DNA of 64,000 bases from VGXO01 sp964614695 (GTDB lineage Bacteria; Planctomycetota; Phycisphaerae; Phycisphaerales; SM1A02): positions 1 to 64,000 of the forward strand of contig CAZTMB010000003.1 of the NCBI GenBank assembly GCA_964614695.1, given 5' to 3'. The translations under genes and the position numbers were made by a program. The notes under the pieces are model-generated. The model saw nothing but the letters and a program-made list of their open reading frames with translations, did not search any database and had not been told where the DNA came from. This document shows, in pieces, positions 15,898-24,442 of the stretch (position 1 is its first letter; the number at the start of each line of letters is the position of its first letter).

Positions 15898-18325
15898 CCA
15901 TGAGCGGCGGCGTTCCCGCAGCCTCGTCCTTGGGCGAGACCATCTTGCTGTCGATGATCAGCTTGCGGGTCTGCTCGGTGAGCGGCGCCGTGAGCTGCTC
16001 GAGCCGCTGCCGATCGACCTCGTTGAAGTTGGTGTCGTTCTCGTCGGGGTTGTCGACGACGATCGGCTGGATGAAGACCACGAGCTCCTTCACCTGCTCG
16101 GCCTCGTCGACGTAGGAGAAGACCCAGTCGAGCACGGGGATGTCGCCGAGCACCGGGACGCCGGTCTTCACCTTGGCCGACTGCTCGCGGCGGATGCCGG
16201 AGATGACGATCGTCTGCCCGTTCTTGACGGTGACCTCGGTGTTGGTCTGGCGGCGGTTGATGACGGGGTTGAGGCCCGGCGCGATGAAGCCGGGATTGTT
16301 GTTGACGTTCGAGAGGAGCACCGCGACCTCCATCGCGACGTTGCGCTCCTTGGTGATGCGGGGCCGCACGTTGAGGCCGATGCCGACGGCGATCTGCTCG
16401 AAGTTCGCGACCACGGTGCCGCCGGTGTCGCCGCCCGAACTCGTCGAGGTCTGGAAGGGGACGTCCTGGCCGTCGAAGAACTTCGCCTCCTTGTTGTCGG
16501 AGGTGAAGACCTTGGGCTGCTGCAGGATCCGCACGCCGGTCTTCTCGCTGAGGGCCTGCAGCACGACCGTCGCATCGACGCCGAAGTTGAGGGTCGCCGT
16601 CGAGAGCGAGCCGGGGAAGATGTTCTCCATCGAGCCACGGAACTCCGAGCCGATCGAGATCGAGTTGCTCGGGTTGGTCGTCGAGACCTGTCCGTTCGGG
16701 CCGAACTGAAGTCCGAACGCGAACTGGTCGCCGAGCTCGACCTCCGCGAGCACCGCGGTGATGAGCACCTGGCGGCCCGGGCGGTCGAGGTCCTGGATGA
16801 TCTTGAGAAGCGCGTCCTGGATCTCCGGGGTCGCGAGCACGAGCAGGCTGTTCTGTCCGGCATTGGGCACGACGCGGCTCTTGCCGACGATCGCGCTCAC
16901 CTCGGTGGCGTCGGTGCCGGCGCGGGCCTGCTGCCACGGGAAGCGGATCTCCTGCGCCTGATTGTTCTCGGTGGCGCCGGCCGCACCGCCCTCGCCGCCG
17001 CCGGCGCTGGCGAAGTCGATGCCCGAGAGGCCCTCCTCGGGAGCCCGCAGCGTCGCGCCGCCNNNNNNNNNNNNNNNNNNNNNNNNNNNNNNNNNNNNNN
17101 NNNNNNNNNNNNNNNNNNNNNNNNNNNNNNNNNNNNNNNNNNNNNNNNNNNNNNNNNNNNNNGCGGAGGCGGGCCGCCGCGTCACGCTGCCGCTCTCGAG
17201 CAGCGCCCCGAGGACCTCCTTCACCTTGAGCGGGTCGGTGTACTTGAGGTCGTAGAGCCGGAAGATCTGGCCGTCGCGGGTGGGCGGCACGTCCCAGGCC
17301 GTCGAGATGAGCCGCTTGATGTTCTCCATCACCTCGGGCTCGGCGCGGACGGTGATCGCGTTGTTCTGCGGAAGCACCGTCACCACGAGCTGCTCGCTCG
17401 TGCCGACCTGCGGGACCTCTCCGGCGTTCTGCTGCGGCGACCCGGGGCGGCCGCGCTGCGCGGACTGCTGCCGCGTCGAGGCGCCGCGCGATCCGGTCGA
17501 GGAGGACGGCTCGAAGAGCTCGCGGATGTTGTCGGCGATCGTCTGCGCGTCGGCGTAGGCGAGCCGGAAGGTCTCGGTCTTCACCTCGACCCACGGCTCG
17601 ACGTCGAGCAGCGAGATGAGCTGGTGGATGCGCTTCGCGAGGCCGATGTCGCCCTCGAGGATCAGCTGGTTCGAGGCCGCGTCGACGGTGAGCGTCGCGT
17701 AGGTCGGGATCGAGCCCTGGAGCCGGTCGAAGACGTCCGCGGCCTTGGTGTTCTTGAGGCGGAACACCTTGATCACGATGTTCCCGTCCTCGGGCAGCTG
17801 CATCACGTCGATCTCGGGACCGAGGATGACCGCGGGCTGGATCTTCTCCATGTCCGTGAGCATCTCGATCATGATCACGTCGTCGGTTTCGACGACGCCG
17901 ATCCCGTTCATGCGGAACGCCTGGAAGAGCAGGTCGAGCGCGCGGTCCTTGCTGATCGGCTCGTCGTTGACGAGGGTGATCTCGATCGACGAGACCTGGG
18001 TGAGCCGCATCATCACGGCCTTGCCGGTCCACTCGACGATGAACGGGACGACCGACTCGAGCTTCTCCTTGCGGAATCCCAGCACCACCGGCGAGTCGTC
18101 GGCGGGACGGCGGCGTCTCGTGCGGCCCTGCATCGGCGGGGCCTGGCCGAGCGATCCTTCAAGGACGAGGTTGCTGGTGTCGCCGACCGGAACCGCCGGG
18201 ACGTCGTCGCCATCCTGCGGCGCGGCGAGGAGCGAGACGGGCTCGGCCAGCAGGGCGAGGATCGCAAGGGCGGTGATGAACGTCGACCGCGAGTCGATTC
18301 GGATCACGAGACTGCTCCGGAGCAT
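15878..18325 (-). CDS. gspD: Type II secretion system secretin, interrupted by an assembly gap
   Basis: The outer-membrane secretin of the T2SS. After the signal segment (FITALAILALLAEPVSLLAAPQ) come N0-N3 domains, including FIVEWTGKAVMMRLTQVSS, VIKVFRLKNTKAADVFDRLQ and VTVLPQNNAITVRAEPE. The C-terminal secretin core has ISIGSEFRGS, the GVRILQQPKVFTSDNKEAKF motif, and VPVLGDIPVLDWVFSY near the end. A 100-N gap (17063-17162) falls in the linker after the N3-like region. The flanking frames agree, but the true length is unknown; with the gap as written the protein is about 815 residues. The ATG at 18325 is used, with TTG 18328 adjacent. Its gene is the penultimate one of the operon, unlike the classical C-D-E order. 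Confidence 0.93.
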   Translation of the reverse strand: MLRSSLVIRIDSRSTFITALAILALLAEPVSLLAAPQDGDDVPAVPVGDTSNLVLEGSLGQAPPMQGRTRRRRPADDSPVVLGFRKEKLESVVPFIVEWTGKAVMMRLTQVSSIEITLVNDEPISKDRALDLLFQAFRMNGIGVVETDDVIMIEMLTDMEKIQPAVILGPEIDVMQLPEDGNIVIKVFRLKNTKAADVFDRLQGSIPTYATLTVDAASNQLILEGDIGLAKRIHQLISLLDVEPWVEVKTETFRLAYADAQTIADNIRELFEPSSSTGSRGASTRQQSAQRGRPGSPQQNAGEVPQVGTSEQLVVTVLPQNNAITVRAEPEVMENIKRLISTAWDVPPTRDGQIFRLYDLKYTDPLKVKEVLGALLESGSVTRRPASXXXXXXXXXXXXXXXXXXXXXXXXXXXXXXXXXXGGATLRAPEEGLSGIDFASAGGGEGGAAGATENNQAQEIRFPWQQARAGTDATEVSAIVGKSRVVPNAGQNSLLVLATPEIQDALLKIIQDLDRPGRQVLITAVLAEVELGDQFAFGLQFGPNGQVSTTNPSNSISIGSEFRGSMENIFPGSLSTATLNFGVDATVVLQALSEKTGVRILQQPKVFTSDNKEAKFFDGQDVPFQTSTSSGGDTGGTVVANFEQIAVGIGLNVRPRITKERNVAMEVAVLLSNVNNNPGFIAPGLNPVINRRQTNTEVTVKNGQTIVISGIRREQSAKVKTGVPVLGDIPVLDWVFSYVDEAEQVKELVVFIQPIVVDNPDENDTNFNEVDRQRLEQLTAPLTEQTRKLIIDSKMVSPKDEAAGTPPLMDAPDQP
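17063..17162. other. Assembly gap (100 N) inside gspD
   Basis: Exactly 100 undetermined bases, probably a scaffolding placeholder. The coding frame happens to be the same on both sides. The missing part is in a Gly/Ala/Pro-rich linker of the secretin, the kind of repetitive GC-rich sequence that breaks short-read assemblies. Confidence 0.99.
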
Positions 18326-18339
18326 CAACGGACGGCGAG

Positions 18340-18371
18340 TCGCCGGCGAGGCCGGCGAACGGGGGAGTCTA
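18340..18371 (-). promoter_or_regulatory. Possible gspD promoter (TAGACT) with leader hairpin
   Basis: On the minus strand TAGACT (18371-18366) is followed by an inverted repeat: TCGCCGGC at 18340-18347 and GCCGGCGA at 18351-18358, an 8-bp stem with a 3-nt loop. The ATG is at 18325. The hairpin lies in the 84-bp gap between the GspC-like gene and gspD. It could be a leader structure or a weak attenuator or terminator for the upstream transcript. There is no U-tract. Confidence 0.35.
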
Positions 18372-18409
18372 CTTGCGATTGCCGCCCCGACCGGGCCACG
18401 TCGTGGGCG

Positions 18410-19420
18410 TCAATCACCGCGTCGAAGCCGCGCGAGAAGCAGTTCGAACTCCTCGCGCAGGCGCTCCGCGCTGGCCGGGTCGAGGCGAAGTCCGCGAGCG
18501 CGAGCGACTCGGCTGAGCGCCGATCGCGCTTCGTCGCGAGTCATCCCCTCGATGTCGTCGGCGGAGAGCGGCTCGGGAAGTTGATCGATCGGCACGAAGC
18601 CTTCATCGCTCGAACTGCTCGGATCGTCCGTCGCTCCCGGACCCGAGCCGGCCTCGGGATCGGAGCCGCTCTCGTCGTCGGTTCCCGGCGGCGGACCGCC
18701 GCCTTCCGGAGGCGTCGTGTTCCCGGGAACCGGGCCGCCGTCCGCGGGCGAGCCGCCGGAGGGCCGCGTCGGCACCGGGCCCGAGGTCGCGGGACCAGCC
18801 GGACCGCTCGGGTTGAGCGAACTCTCGCCGCGAAGCGCCGGGATCGCGCTGCTGCTTCGGAATGGATTCTCGGTGAAGAAGGACGACTGCCGGTCGCCCC
18901 AGATCGAGACGTCGTACTCGCCGCGGCTCCATCCGAGCCGGACCGTCCACGGCCCGCTGATCGAGATGACCTTGACCCCGCCGCCCTCCTCGCCGATGCG
19001 AAGACGATCGATCGCGGCGCCCTCGAAGAAGACGACGTCGCCGAAGACGCTGCGCGGCTTGGGGCCGCCGTAGGACGCGGGCGCCGGCGGCGGCCCCGGA
19101 TCCGGCGGCGGCGGTGGCGGCGGCGCCGGATCGCGCGGGGGCGGTGCCGGACGCGGCGGCGGCGCCGGCGGCCGCGGCAGGAAGAACGCGGAGCGTCCGT
19201 CGAAGCGTTCGAGGCTCGTGCGAGTCAGGGTCTCGTGCCGGGCGATCAGCGGCTCGACGAGATCGGCGCGGACCTCGTCCGCGCCGCTTCTGAAGAGCGC
19301 CGAGACCGCGTCGCCGAGCGACGCGAAGAGGACGATCACCGCGATCGCTCCGGCGACGAGGGCCGCGACGAGGTGGCCCGACCACCGCGTGCCCGAAGGC
19401 AGCTGGAAGCGCGTCGCCAT
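18410..19420 (-). CDS. GspC-like T2SS inner-membrane protein with Pro-rich linker and novel C-terminal module
   Basis: A 336-residue protein with the bitopic topology of GspC. A short cytoplasmic N-terminus precedes one TM segment (HLVAALVAGAIAVIVLFASL, about residues 15-34) and a periplasmic part. A Pro-rich tract (about 80-115) leads to an HR-like beta domain (SVFGDVVFFEGAAIDRLRIG, WTVRLGWSRGEYDVSIW). A second disordered Pro/Gly/Ser region then leads to a C-terminal helical module of about 52 residues (LSADDIEGMTRDEA...RLREEFELLLARLR). That module is homologous to the C-terminus of the GspL-like protein at 20064-22010. The start overlaps the GspM-like stop by one base. The GspC call rests on topology and position; sequence similarity is weak. 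Confidence 0.6.
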   Translation of the reverse strand: MATRFQLPSGTRWSGHLVAALVAGAIAVIVLFASLGDAVSALFRSGADEVRADLVEPLIARHETLTRTSLERFDGRSAFFLPRPPAPPPRPAPPPRDPAPPPPPPPDPGPPPAPASYGGPKPRSVFGDVVFFEGAAIDRLRIGEEGGGVKVISISGPWTVRLGWSRGEYDVSIWGDRQSSFFTENPFRSSSAIPALRGESSLNPSGPAGPATSGPVPTRPSGGSPADGGPVPGNTTPPEGGGPPPGTDDESGSDPEAGSGPGATDDPSSSSDEGFVPIDQLPEPLSADDIEGMTRDEARSALSRVARARGLRLDPASAERLREEFELLLARLRRGD

Positions 19421-20067
19421 CAGCGTCCCCTCCCACGGCCGGTGAGGATCCAGGCCTCGACGGACATCTTCACATCGACCTTGCGGTCGGTCTGGCTTCG
19501 CACCATGCGCAGGCGGCTGATCGATTCGATCTCGGGACTCGACTCGAGCTCGGCGATGATCGCGGCGGCCTGCTCGGGCGTGGCGGTGAAGCCGACTTCG
19601 CCGACGACGCGCTCGACCCGCTGCCCGCTGCTCGAGACGATCTCGCGAAGCGCCGCGGGAGGAAGGCGCGAACCGGCCCGCGCATCGAAGGAGAAGTTCG
19701 CGACCGGATGGTTGCCGATTGCGGCGGTGATCGTCTCGGCGAGCGCCAGCGAGCCCTCGGCCTCGGTCCGCGGCACCTGGATCGGTCCGAGCGCCTCGAC
19801 CGCCGCTTCAAGCGACGGCGGGAGCTGCGCGACGTTGCCGGCGGCACGGTCGAGGATCTTCTCGAGGCGATCGCTCTCGGCGTTCCAACGCTCCGCGATC
19901 GGCCAGACGAGATCGGTGTAGGCGATGAAGACGATCGCGGCGGCGACGGCGGCGGAGATCCACTTCCAGCGGACCGGAAGGGCGTTCCATCGCGCCGCGA
20001 GCGAAGGCTTCGACTGGCCGGAGCCCGCCATCGTCGAGTCGTCGCGAGTCATGGGCATGCCGCTCAT
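19420..20067 (-). CDS. GspM/PilO-like T2SS inner-membrane protein
   Basis: A 215-residue bitopic protein. About 35 cytoplasmic residues precede one TM segment (WKWISAAVAAAIVFIAYTDLVW) and a coiled-coil region (RWNAESDRLEKILDRAAGN). The C-terminal ferredoxin-like alpha/beta domain (RVERVVGEVGFTATPEQAAAIIAELE...ISRLRMVRS) matches the layout of GspM/PilO. Members of this family pair with GspL/PilN to link the ATPase to the periplasmic pseudopilus. The ATG at 20067 overlaps the upstream gene's stop by 4 bp (ATGA), and its own stop shares a base with the downstream ATG. A second ATG four codons in is possible. Confidence 0.72.
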   Translation of the reverse strand: MSGMPMTRDDSTMAGSGQSKPSLAARWNALPVRWKWISAAVAAAIVFIAYTDLVWPIAERWNAESDRLEKILDRAAGNVAQLPPSLEAAVEALGPIQVPRTEAEGSLALAETITAAIGNHPVANFSFDARAGSRLPPAALREIVSSSGQRVERVVGEVGFTATPEQAAAIIAELESSPEIESISRLRMVRSQTDRKVDVKMSVEAWILTGRGRGR

Positions 20068-22010
20068 GGCGCCTCCCGCACGCGGCGAAGCAGCTTGTCG
20101 AAGAGCGTTCGCAGGCGTTCCTTCGCCGCGTCGTCGAGTCCCGCGGACTGCCGGGCTCGTGCGACCTTGCCCAAGGCGGTCTGCGCTTCGGCCTTGCTCA
20201 TCGCCTCGATCTCGGCGTCGGAGAAGTCGACCGCCGCGACGGTCGTCGAGGGATCGGGGACCGCGACCTCGCGACCGCCGCCCGAAGCACCGTCGTCGCT
20301 TGAACGACGTCGGCCGATGCCGCGATCGGGCAGGCCCGATCCGGTGGCGGAGGACTCGGTGGCTTCGGCGACGGCATCGCCCGGTTCAGAGGCGGCCTCG
20401 CCGGAGTCGGCCGAAGCGGGCGGAGTCGTAGCCGCGCGAGTCGATCCGCCGCTGGTGCGACGGGGAGTCGAGGCGGGCTCGCTTTCGGTCGTCGAAGGCG
20501 CGTCGCTCGAATCCGAGGCGGCGGTCTGCGCGGGCTCGCTGCTCGATCGCCCGCTCGCGGGCTTCGCCGCGGGTCCGTAGCGACGCTCCGCGAGCGAGGT
20601 GACGGCGAAGTCCTCGGCTTCGCTGAAGCGGCCCGGCCGCGTGGGACGCGCGACATCCGCCGAGAGGCTGAACTCGTAGACGCCGCGGCCGTCGGGCGGA
20701 TCCCAACGCTTGGTGATCTTGTCGAAGATGCCGCAGGCCCGCATGCGGCGCTCCATCTCGAGGATCGCGTCGGCGCCGGTCTGATCGTTCTCGGGCTTCG
20801 CGATGCCGCGGATCGTGATCGGCTCGCCGTGCCCCATCACGATCGACTCGACCTCGATCGCCTCGGGCATGCAGTTGGAGAGATCGCCGAGCACCTTCAT
20901 GAAGGGCCAGGCCTGCGCTTCGAGTTCGCGATAGACCGCCAGCTGCCGCTCCGAATCCTGCATGGAGGCCTCGAAGGCCGCGGGATCGGGAAGCTTCGCG
21001 CGGAGGATCGCCACACGCAGACCGGCGGCGGCGACGGGAAGCGCCATCGCGACGAGCACCGCCGCGACCGCGAAGCGCACGGCGAACGCCGGGTCGGAGA
21101 GCCTCGCGAGCGCCGCTTCGACGACGCCGACGAAGCCGGGGCGAGATTCGGTCTCGGGGCGATCGACGATCTCGGTGAACTCGCGAAGCGATCCGGTCGC
21201 GGCGGTCGCGATGGCCGCAAGCAGCGAATCGATCCGTTCCTCGGGGGACGCGCCCGCCGCGAGCGGTCCGCTGCAGACGAGTCCGTCCTTCGAAGAGGCC
21301 CCGTCGAGCATCCGATCGGCGATCGCAGCGGCGTCTGCAGGTTCGTGACCGGCGGCCATCGCAGTCTCGACGAGGGCTCGCCGAACGGTGACGAGCCACG
21401 CGCCGCCCTCGTCGGCTTCGCAGGTCGCGCGGAGCAGGGGACCGTTCGGTCCCGAGAGGAGGACGCCGATCGAGCCGTCGCGTTCATCCGCAATGAAGCC
21501 CGGCTCGATCGAGCCGCCCGCGGACGGCCTTGCGAGCAGCGCGAGCACCTCGGGAGCCGCACGCCACCCCGAGCCCGGAGGCATCGCGGCGTGCGACTGT
21601 TCAGGCCAGGCGAGCAGGAGGCCGACCGGATCGGGGCCGAGCATGCCCGAAGGAAGCGGAGCCACCGCGGTGCGATGCCTCGGCACGCCGCCAAGCAGGT
21701 GGGTTTCCGCCTGCAGTCGCAGCGCCTGACGAACCTGCTCGGGCGCGACCCCGGGCAGTCGGAACATCCGGCAGATCGTCGCTGCGGAAGGCATGACGGC
21801 GATTCGAACGCCGGCTCGCTGCGAGTCGAGCCAGGACTCGAGCGCCTCGGCGGCCACGCGTCGCCGCTCGCGGATCCGGATGCCGGAGCCGTTCGCTTCG
21901 GCGACGATCGAATCCCACGAACCCTCGCCAGCGCTGCGGACGACCGCCAGGATCGTGGGATCGAGGAGGGCTCGCCGGCGACGTGAAGAGGACTTGGTCT
22001 GACGGTTCAA
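20064..22010 (-). CDS. GspL-like (PilM/PilN-type) T2SS assembly protein with novel C-terminal module
   Basis: A 648-residue protein. The N-terminal half (about 1-290) has an actin-like PilM/GspL flavour (VRIAVMPSAATICRMFRLPG..PEQVRQALRLQAETHLLG). A TM segment (FAVRFAVAAVLVAMALPVAAAGLRV) and a PilN-like coiled coil plus periplasmic domain follow (ELEAQAWPFMKVLGDLSNCMPEAIEVESI.....ITIRGIA). A Ser/Thr/Pro-rich linker of about 120 residues and a terminal helical module (FSDAEIEAMSKAEAQTALGKVARAR) then complete it. The module is shared with the GspC-like protein. GspL normally anchors the GspE ATPase. At about 650 residues it is longer than typical GspL (about 400). Here the PilM- and PilN-like parts appear fused in one polypeptide. 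Confidence 0.75.
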   Translation of the reverse strand: MNRQTKSSSRRRRALLDPTILAVVRSAGEGSWDSIVAEANGSGIRIRERRRVAAEALESWLDSQRAGVRIAVMPSAATICRMFRLPGVAPEQVRQALRLQAETHLLGGVPRHRTAVAPLPSGMLGPDPVGLLLAWPEQSHAAMPPGSGWRAAPEVLALLARPSAGGSIEPGFIADERDGSIGVLLSGPNGPLLRATCEADEGGAWLVTVRRALVETAMAAGHEPADAAAIADRMLDGASSKDGLVCSGPLAAGASPEERIDSLLAAIATAATGSLREFTEIVDRPETESRPGFVGVVEAALARLSDPAFAVRFAVAAVLVAMALPVAAAGLRVAILRAKLPDPAAFEASMQDSERQLAVYRELEAQAWPFMKVLGDLSNCMPEAIEVESIVMGHGEPITIRGIAKPENDQTGADAILEMERRMRACGIFDKITKRWDPPDGRGVYEFSLSADVARPTRPGRFSEAEDFAVTSLAERRYGPAAKPASGRSSSEPAQTAASDSSDAPSTTESEPASTPRRTSGGSTRAATTPPASADSGEAASEPGDAVAEATESSATGSGLPDRGIGRRRSSDDGASGGGREVAVPDPSTTVAAVDFSDAEIEAMSKAEAQTALGKVARARQSAGLDDAAKERLRTLFDKLLRRVREAP

Positions 22011-22033
22011 GGGAACGGGCTCGGCGATCGAGC

Positions 22034-23407
22034 TCAGGGCTCGCGGTACTCGAGGATTCGAACGGGAAGGACCGAACGATCGACCGTGGCGAGGATTTCG
22101 ACCTCCAGTCCGGTCGACTCCGCCCGCCCGCGGCTTGAGATCGTGAAAACGTCGCCGACGACATCGACCTGATTTCGAATCGCCGCCAGACGTTGCGGCG
22201 TGATCTTATCGACGTCGAGCAGGTCGACGATCCCAAGAAGGCCTTCGGAGCGTCCTTGCCGGAGCGTGATGATCGAGTCGGCGATGTCCGGATCGTCCGG
22301 GAACAGAAGCCGAAGGGCCTCCCGGGAGGCGGTGTTGAGGTTCAGCTTCCCCGGACCTTCGTCGAGATCGGTCGAGCCGATCGTGGCCTCCTGGAAGATC
22401 AGCCGCATCTGGTCGCGATCGAGCGGGCGGGCGCCGCTTCCGGGAGTCTGCGACGCGTTGCGGTCGACTCCGGCTCGGCTTCGCCGAGATCGGGAACTCC
22501 GCCCGGCGGTCTGCGACTGGCTGGCGGGCGTCCCGCTCGCGAGGCTCGCGAGGTCCTGCAGGAGCAGCGCTTCCATGGTCGCGTCGGGTCGCTGGGCGTA
22601 GGCGATGAGCGCCTTGGCCTGTTCGGCATCGACCCCAAGGCGCGTGGCGAGGGTCTCCTCGTCGCTGCTGGCCACCTCGAGGCGTTCCTCGCCGGAGATC
22701 GTGCGACCGCTCGATCGACTCGCGGCGGTGAGTGCCGCCGACCAGCCTGCGTCCAGGATGCCGTTGCCGTCGTCGTCGGGAAAGCTCGCGCCGCGATCGT
22801 CCTCGTTGGCATCGAGCTGGCCGTTCAGGTTCCAGTCCTCGCCACGAAGCCTTTCCGGCGAGACGCCCGCGACGAGTTCCAACTCCGCGAGGTGGCGGAA
22901 GTCCTCGTTGCGAGGCGCGTAGCCGGTGCCGCGATTGCGATACCACTCCTCCTCGGCACCGATCCCGGTGACCTCGTCGTCCTGATCGCGCCAGTCGATG
23001 ATCGCGTCGGCCACGTCGAGGGTCATGTTCTCGAGGTTGAGGAGTTCGCCGCGGCTCAGCCGGTTGATGTTGAGCCGAGAGTGCTCGTCGAGCGGGCCCG
23101 GGACCTCGACGCCGTCCCGCAGATGGCGGATCCGCCACATGCCGGTCGCGACCTCGCCGTCGGCCGCGGCCTCGAGGTCGCGGTAGACCGACATCATGTC
23201 CTCGGTGTCGGGGTTCTCCGCGTGCCAGGCGAGGATCGCGATCATCTCCTCGATGCCCGCGCGGGCGGCCCATCGCGCCTGCACCTTGGCGAGCGTCTCG
23301 CGGCCGATCGTGGCCTGACGGAAGCCCAACAGCTGCACCGCCGCGACGATCGATGCGGCGATCGCGATCGCCCAGATCACGATGACGACGACGGCGCCGC
23401 GACGCAT
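22034..23407 (-). CDS. gspK: Minor pseudopilin GspK with helix-hairpin-helix domain
   Basis: A 457-residue protein starting MRRG followed by AVVVIVIWAIAIAASIVAAV. It lacks the +5 Glu, as expected for GspK, the tip pseudopilin. RLNINRL..GELLNLENM and the later KLNLNTASREALRLLF..DPDIADSII match the GspK helix-hairpin-helix and SAM-like domains. Two calcium-loop-like segments (DWNLNGQLDANE, DDDGNGILDAG) lie between them, near residues 195-225. A Ser/Arg-rich insertion splits the second part. It is directly downstream of gspJ (stop and start adjacent). GspK caps the I-J-K tip complex and limits pseudopilus length. Confidence 0.9.
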   Translation of the reverse strand: MRRGAVVVIVIWAIAIAASIVAAVQLLGFRQATIGRETLAKVQARWAARAGIEEMIAILAWHAENPDTEDMMSVYRDLEAAADGEVATGMWRIRHLRDGVEVPGPLDEHSRLNINRLSRGELLNLENMTLDVADAIIDWRDQDDEVTGIGAEEEWYRNRGTGYAPRNEDFRHLAELELVAGVSPERLRGEDWNLNGQLDANEDDRGASFPDDDGNGILDAGWSAALTAASRSSGRTISGEERLEVASSDEETLATRLGVDAEQAKALIAYAQRPDATMEALLLQDLASLASGTPASQSQTAGRSSRSRRSRAGVDRNASQTPGSGARPLDRDQMRLIFQEATIGSTDLDEGPGKLNLNTASREALRLLFPDDPDIADSIITLRQGRSEGLLGIVDLLDVDKITPQRLAAIRNQVDVVGDVFTISSRGRAESTGLEVEILATVDRSVLPVRILEYREP

Positions 23408-24442
23408 TCAGGTTCCTCCGCTGGCGGGTCGAGTCGAACCGAGTCGATTCGATCGGCTTCCGCGGCCGAGCGTCGCGTTCGGATTGATGCCGCCGGGGCC
23501 GGCTTCGAATCCGGGACCGCTGGTTCCGCCCGGTCCGCCACGCCCGCCACCGCGTCCGCCGCGACCGCCGCTGCCGCCGCCCATGCCGGGAGATCCCCCG
23601 CCCGGACGTGCGCCCGGGCCGCGGCCCGGATCGGCCCCGCCGCCGATGTCGCCGGGAAGCGCCCCTTCGCCTTCGCCCGAGGTCGCGCCACCACCGGCGC
23701 CGCCATCCTCAGGCAATGCGCCGTCCTCGCCGAACGCGGCGTCTTCGTCGGCCATCTCCTCCTCGTCCTCCTGCGGCGGAGGCACGATGCGATCGATGGG
23801 CACGAGCGTGCGCAGCGTCACGACGCCCTTGGGATCGGGATCGGAAGGATCCACACCGTCGGGCAGCGAGGTGATGGTGATCCGCAGCGCCCACGGCAGG
23901 CCGTCGAGGTCGGAGTCCCACTCCTCGAACCATGCGACGCCGTCGTAGGCCTCGACGGCGAAGCCGATCACGCCTTCGACGACCGGGACCGCGACGCCGC
24001 CCGCGTCGGGATAGCCGTCGGGCATGAAGTCGCGGCGCTGCCAGAGCACGGGCCCTGCATCGTCCTCCTCGACGCGGTAGTGCGTCTCGTACTCGATGCC
24101 CTCCCCGCTGTAGGCGACGTCGCGGGTGGCCTGGAGCTTCGTCGAGAAGAGCAGCAGCTCGTCGCGGTCGGCGATTCCCATCGCGGTCGGCACGCTGCCG
24201 TCGGTGACGAGCACGCGGCACTTCAGAAGATCGGCGTCGCGGATCACGCCGGCGATGTCGCGGCGCACCGCTTCCAGCGCCGCGCGGGCCCTCATCGAAC
24301 TCTCGAGCCGTGCGAAGGTGACGTTTCGCGACCGGCCGAGCTGCGAGAGGCTGAAGGTGACCGCGCCGAGGACGAGCACCGCGATCACTCCGGCGACGAT
24401 CAGTTCGACCAAGGTGAAGCCGCGTCGAGTGGAATGGTTCAT
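23408..24442 (-). CDS. gspJ: Minor pseudopilin GspJ with Gly-rich C-terminal tail
   Basis: A 344-residue prepilin with leader MNHSTRRG and FTLVELIVAGVIAVLVLGAV (Glu+5 present). The central domain resembles GspJ (LEAVRRDIAGVIRDADLL, ELLLFSTKL, YETHYRVEED.....RRDF). The last 110 residues form an acidic stretch (EDEEEMADEDAAFGEDG) followed by a Gly/Arg/Pro-rich disordered tail. That tail is absent from standard GspJ (about 200 residues). The ATG at 24442 overlaps the gspI stop (ATGA). Confidence 0.85.
   Translation of the reverse strand: MNHSTRRGFTLVELIVAGVIAVLVLGAVTFSLSQLGRSRNVTFARLESSMRARAALEAVRRDIAGVIRDADLLKCRVLVTDGSVPTAMGIADRDELLLFSTKLQATRDVAYSGEGIEYETHYRVEEDDAGPVLWQRRDFMPDGYPDAGGVAVPVVEGVIGFAVEAYDGVAWFEEWDSDLDGLPWALRITITSLPDGVDPSDPDPKGVVTLRTLVPIDRIVPPPQEDEEEMADEDAAFGEDGALPEDGGAGGGATSGEGEGALPGDIGGGADPGRGPGARPGGGSPGMGGGSGGRGGRGGGRGGPGGTSGPGFEAGPGGINPNATLGRGSRSNRLGSTRPASGGT

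Noticed and set aside
15131..19921. 1596-residue plus-strand frame across the T2SS genes and the N gap
   Set aside because: It runs through the assembly gap and opposite gspD, GspC-like and GspM-like genes, with low-complexity Arg/Asp/Gly content. It is a shadow.
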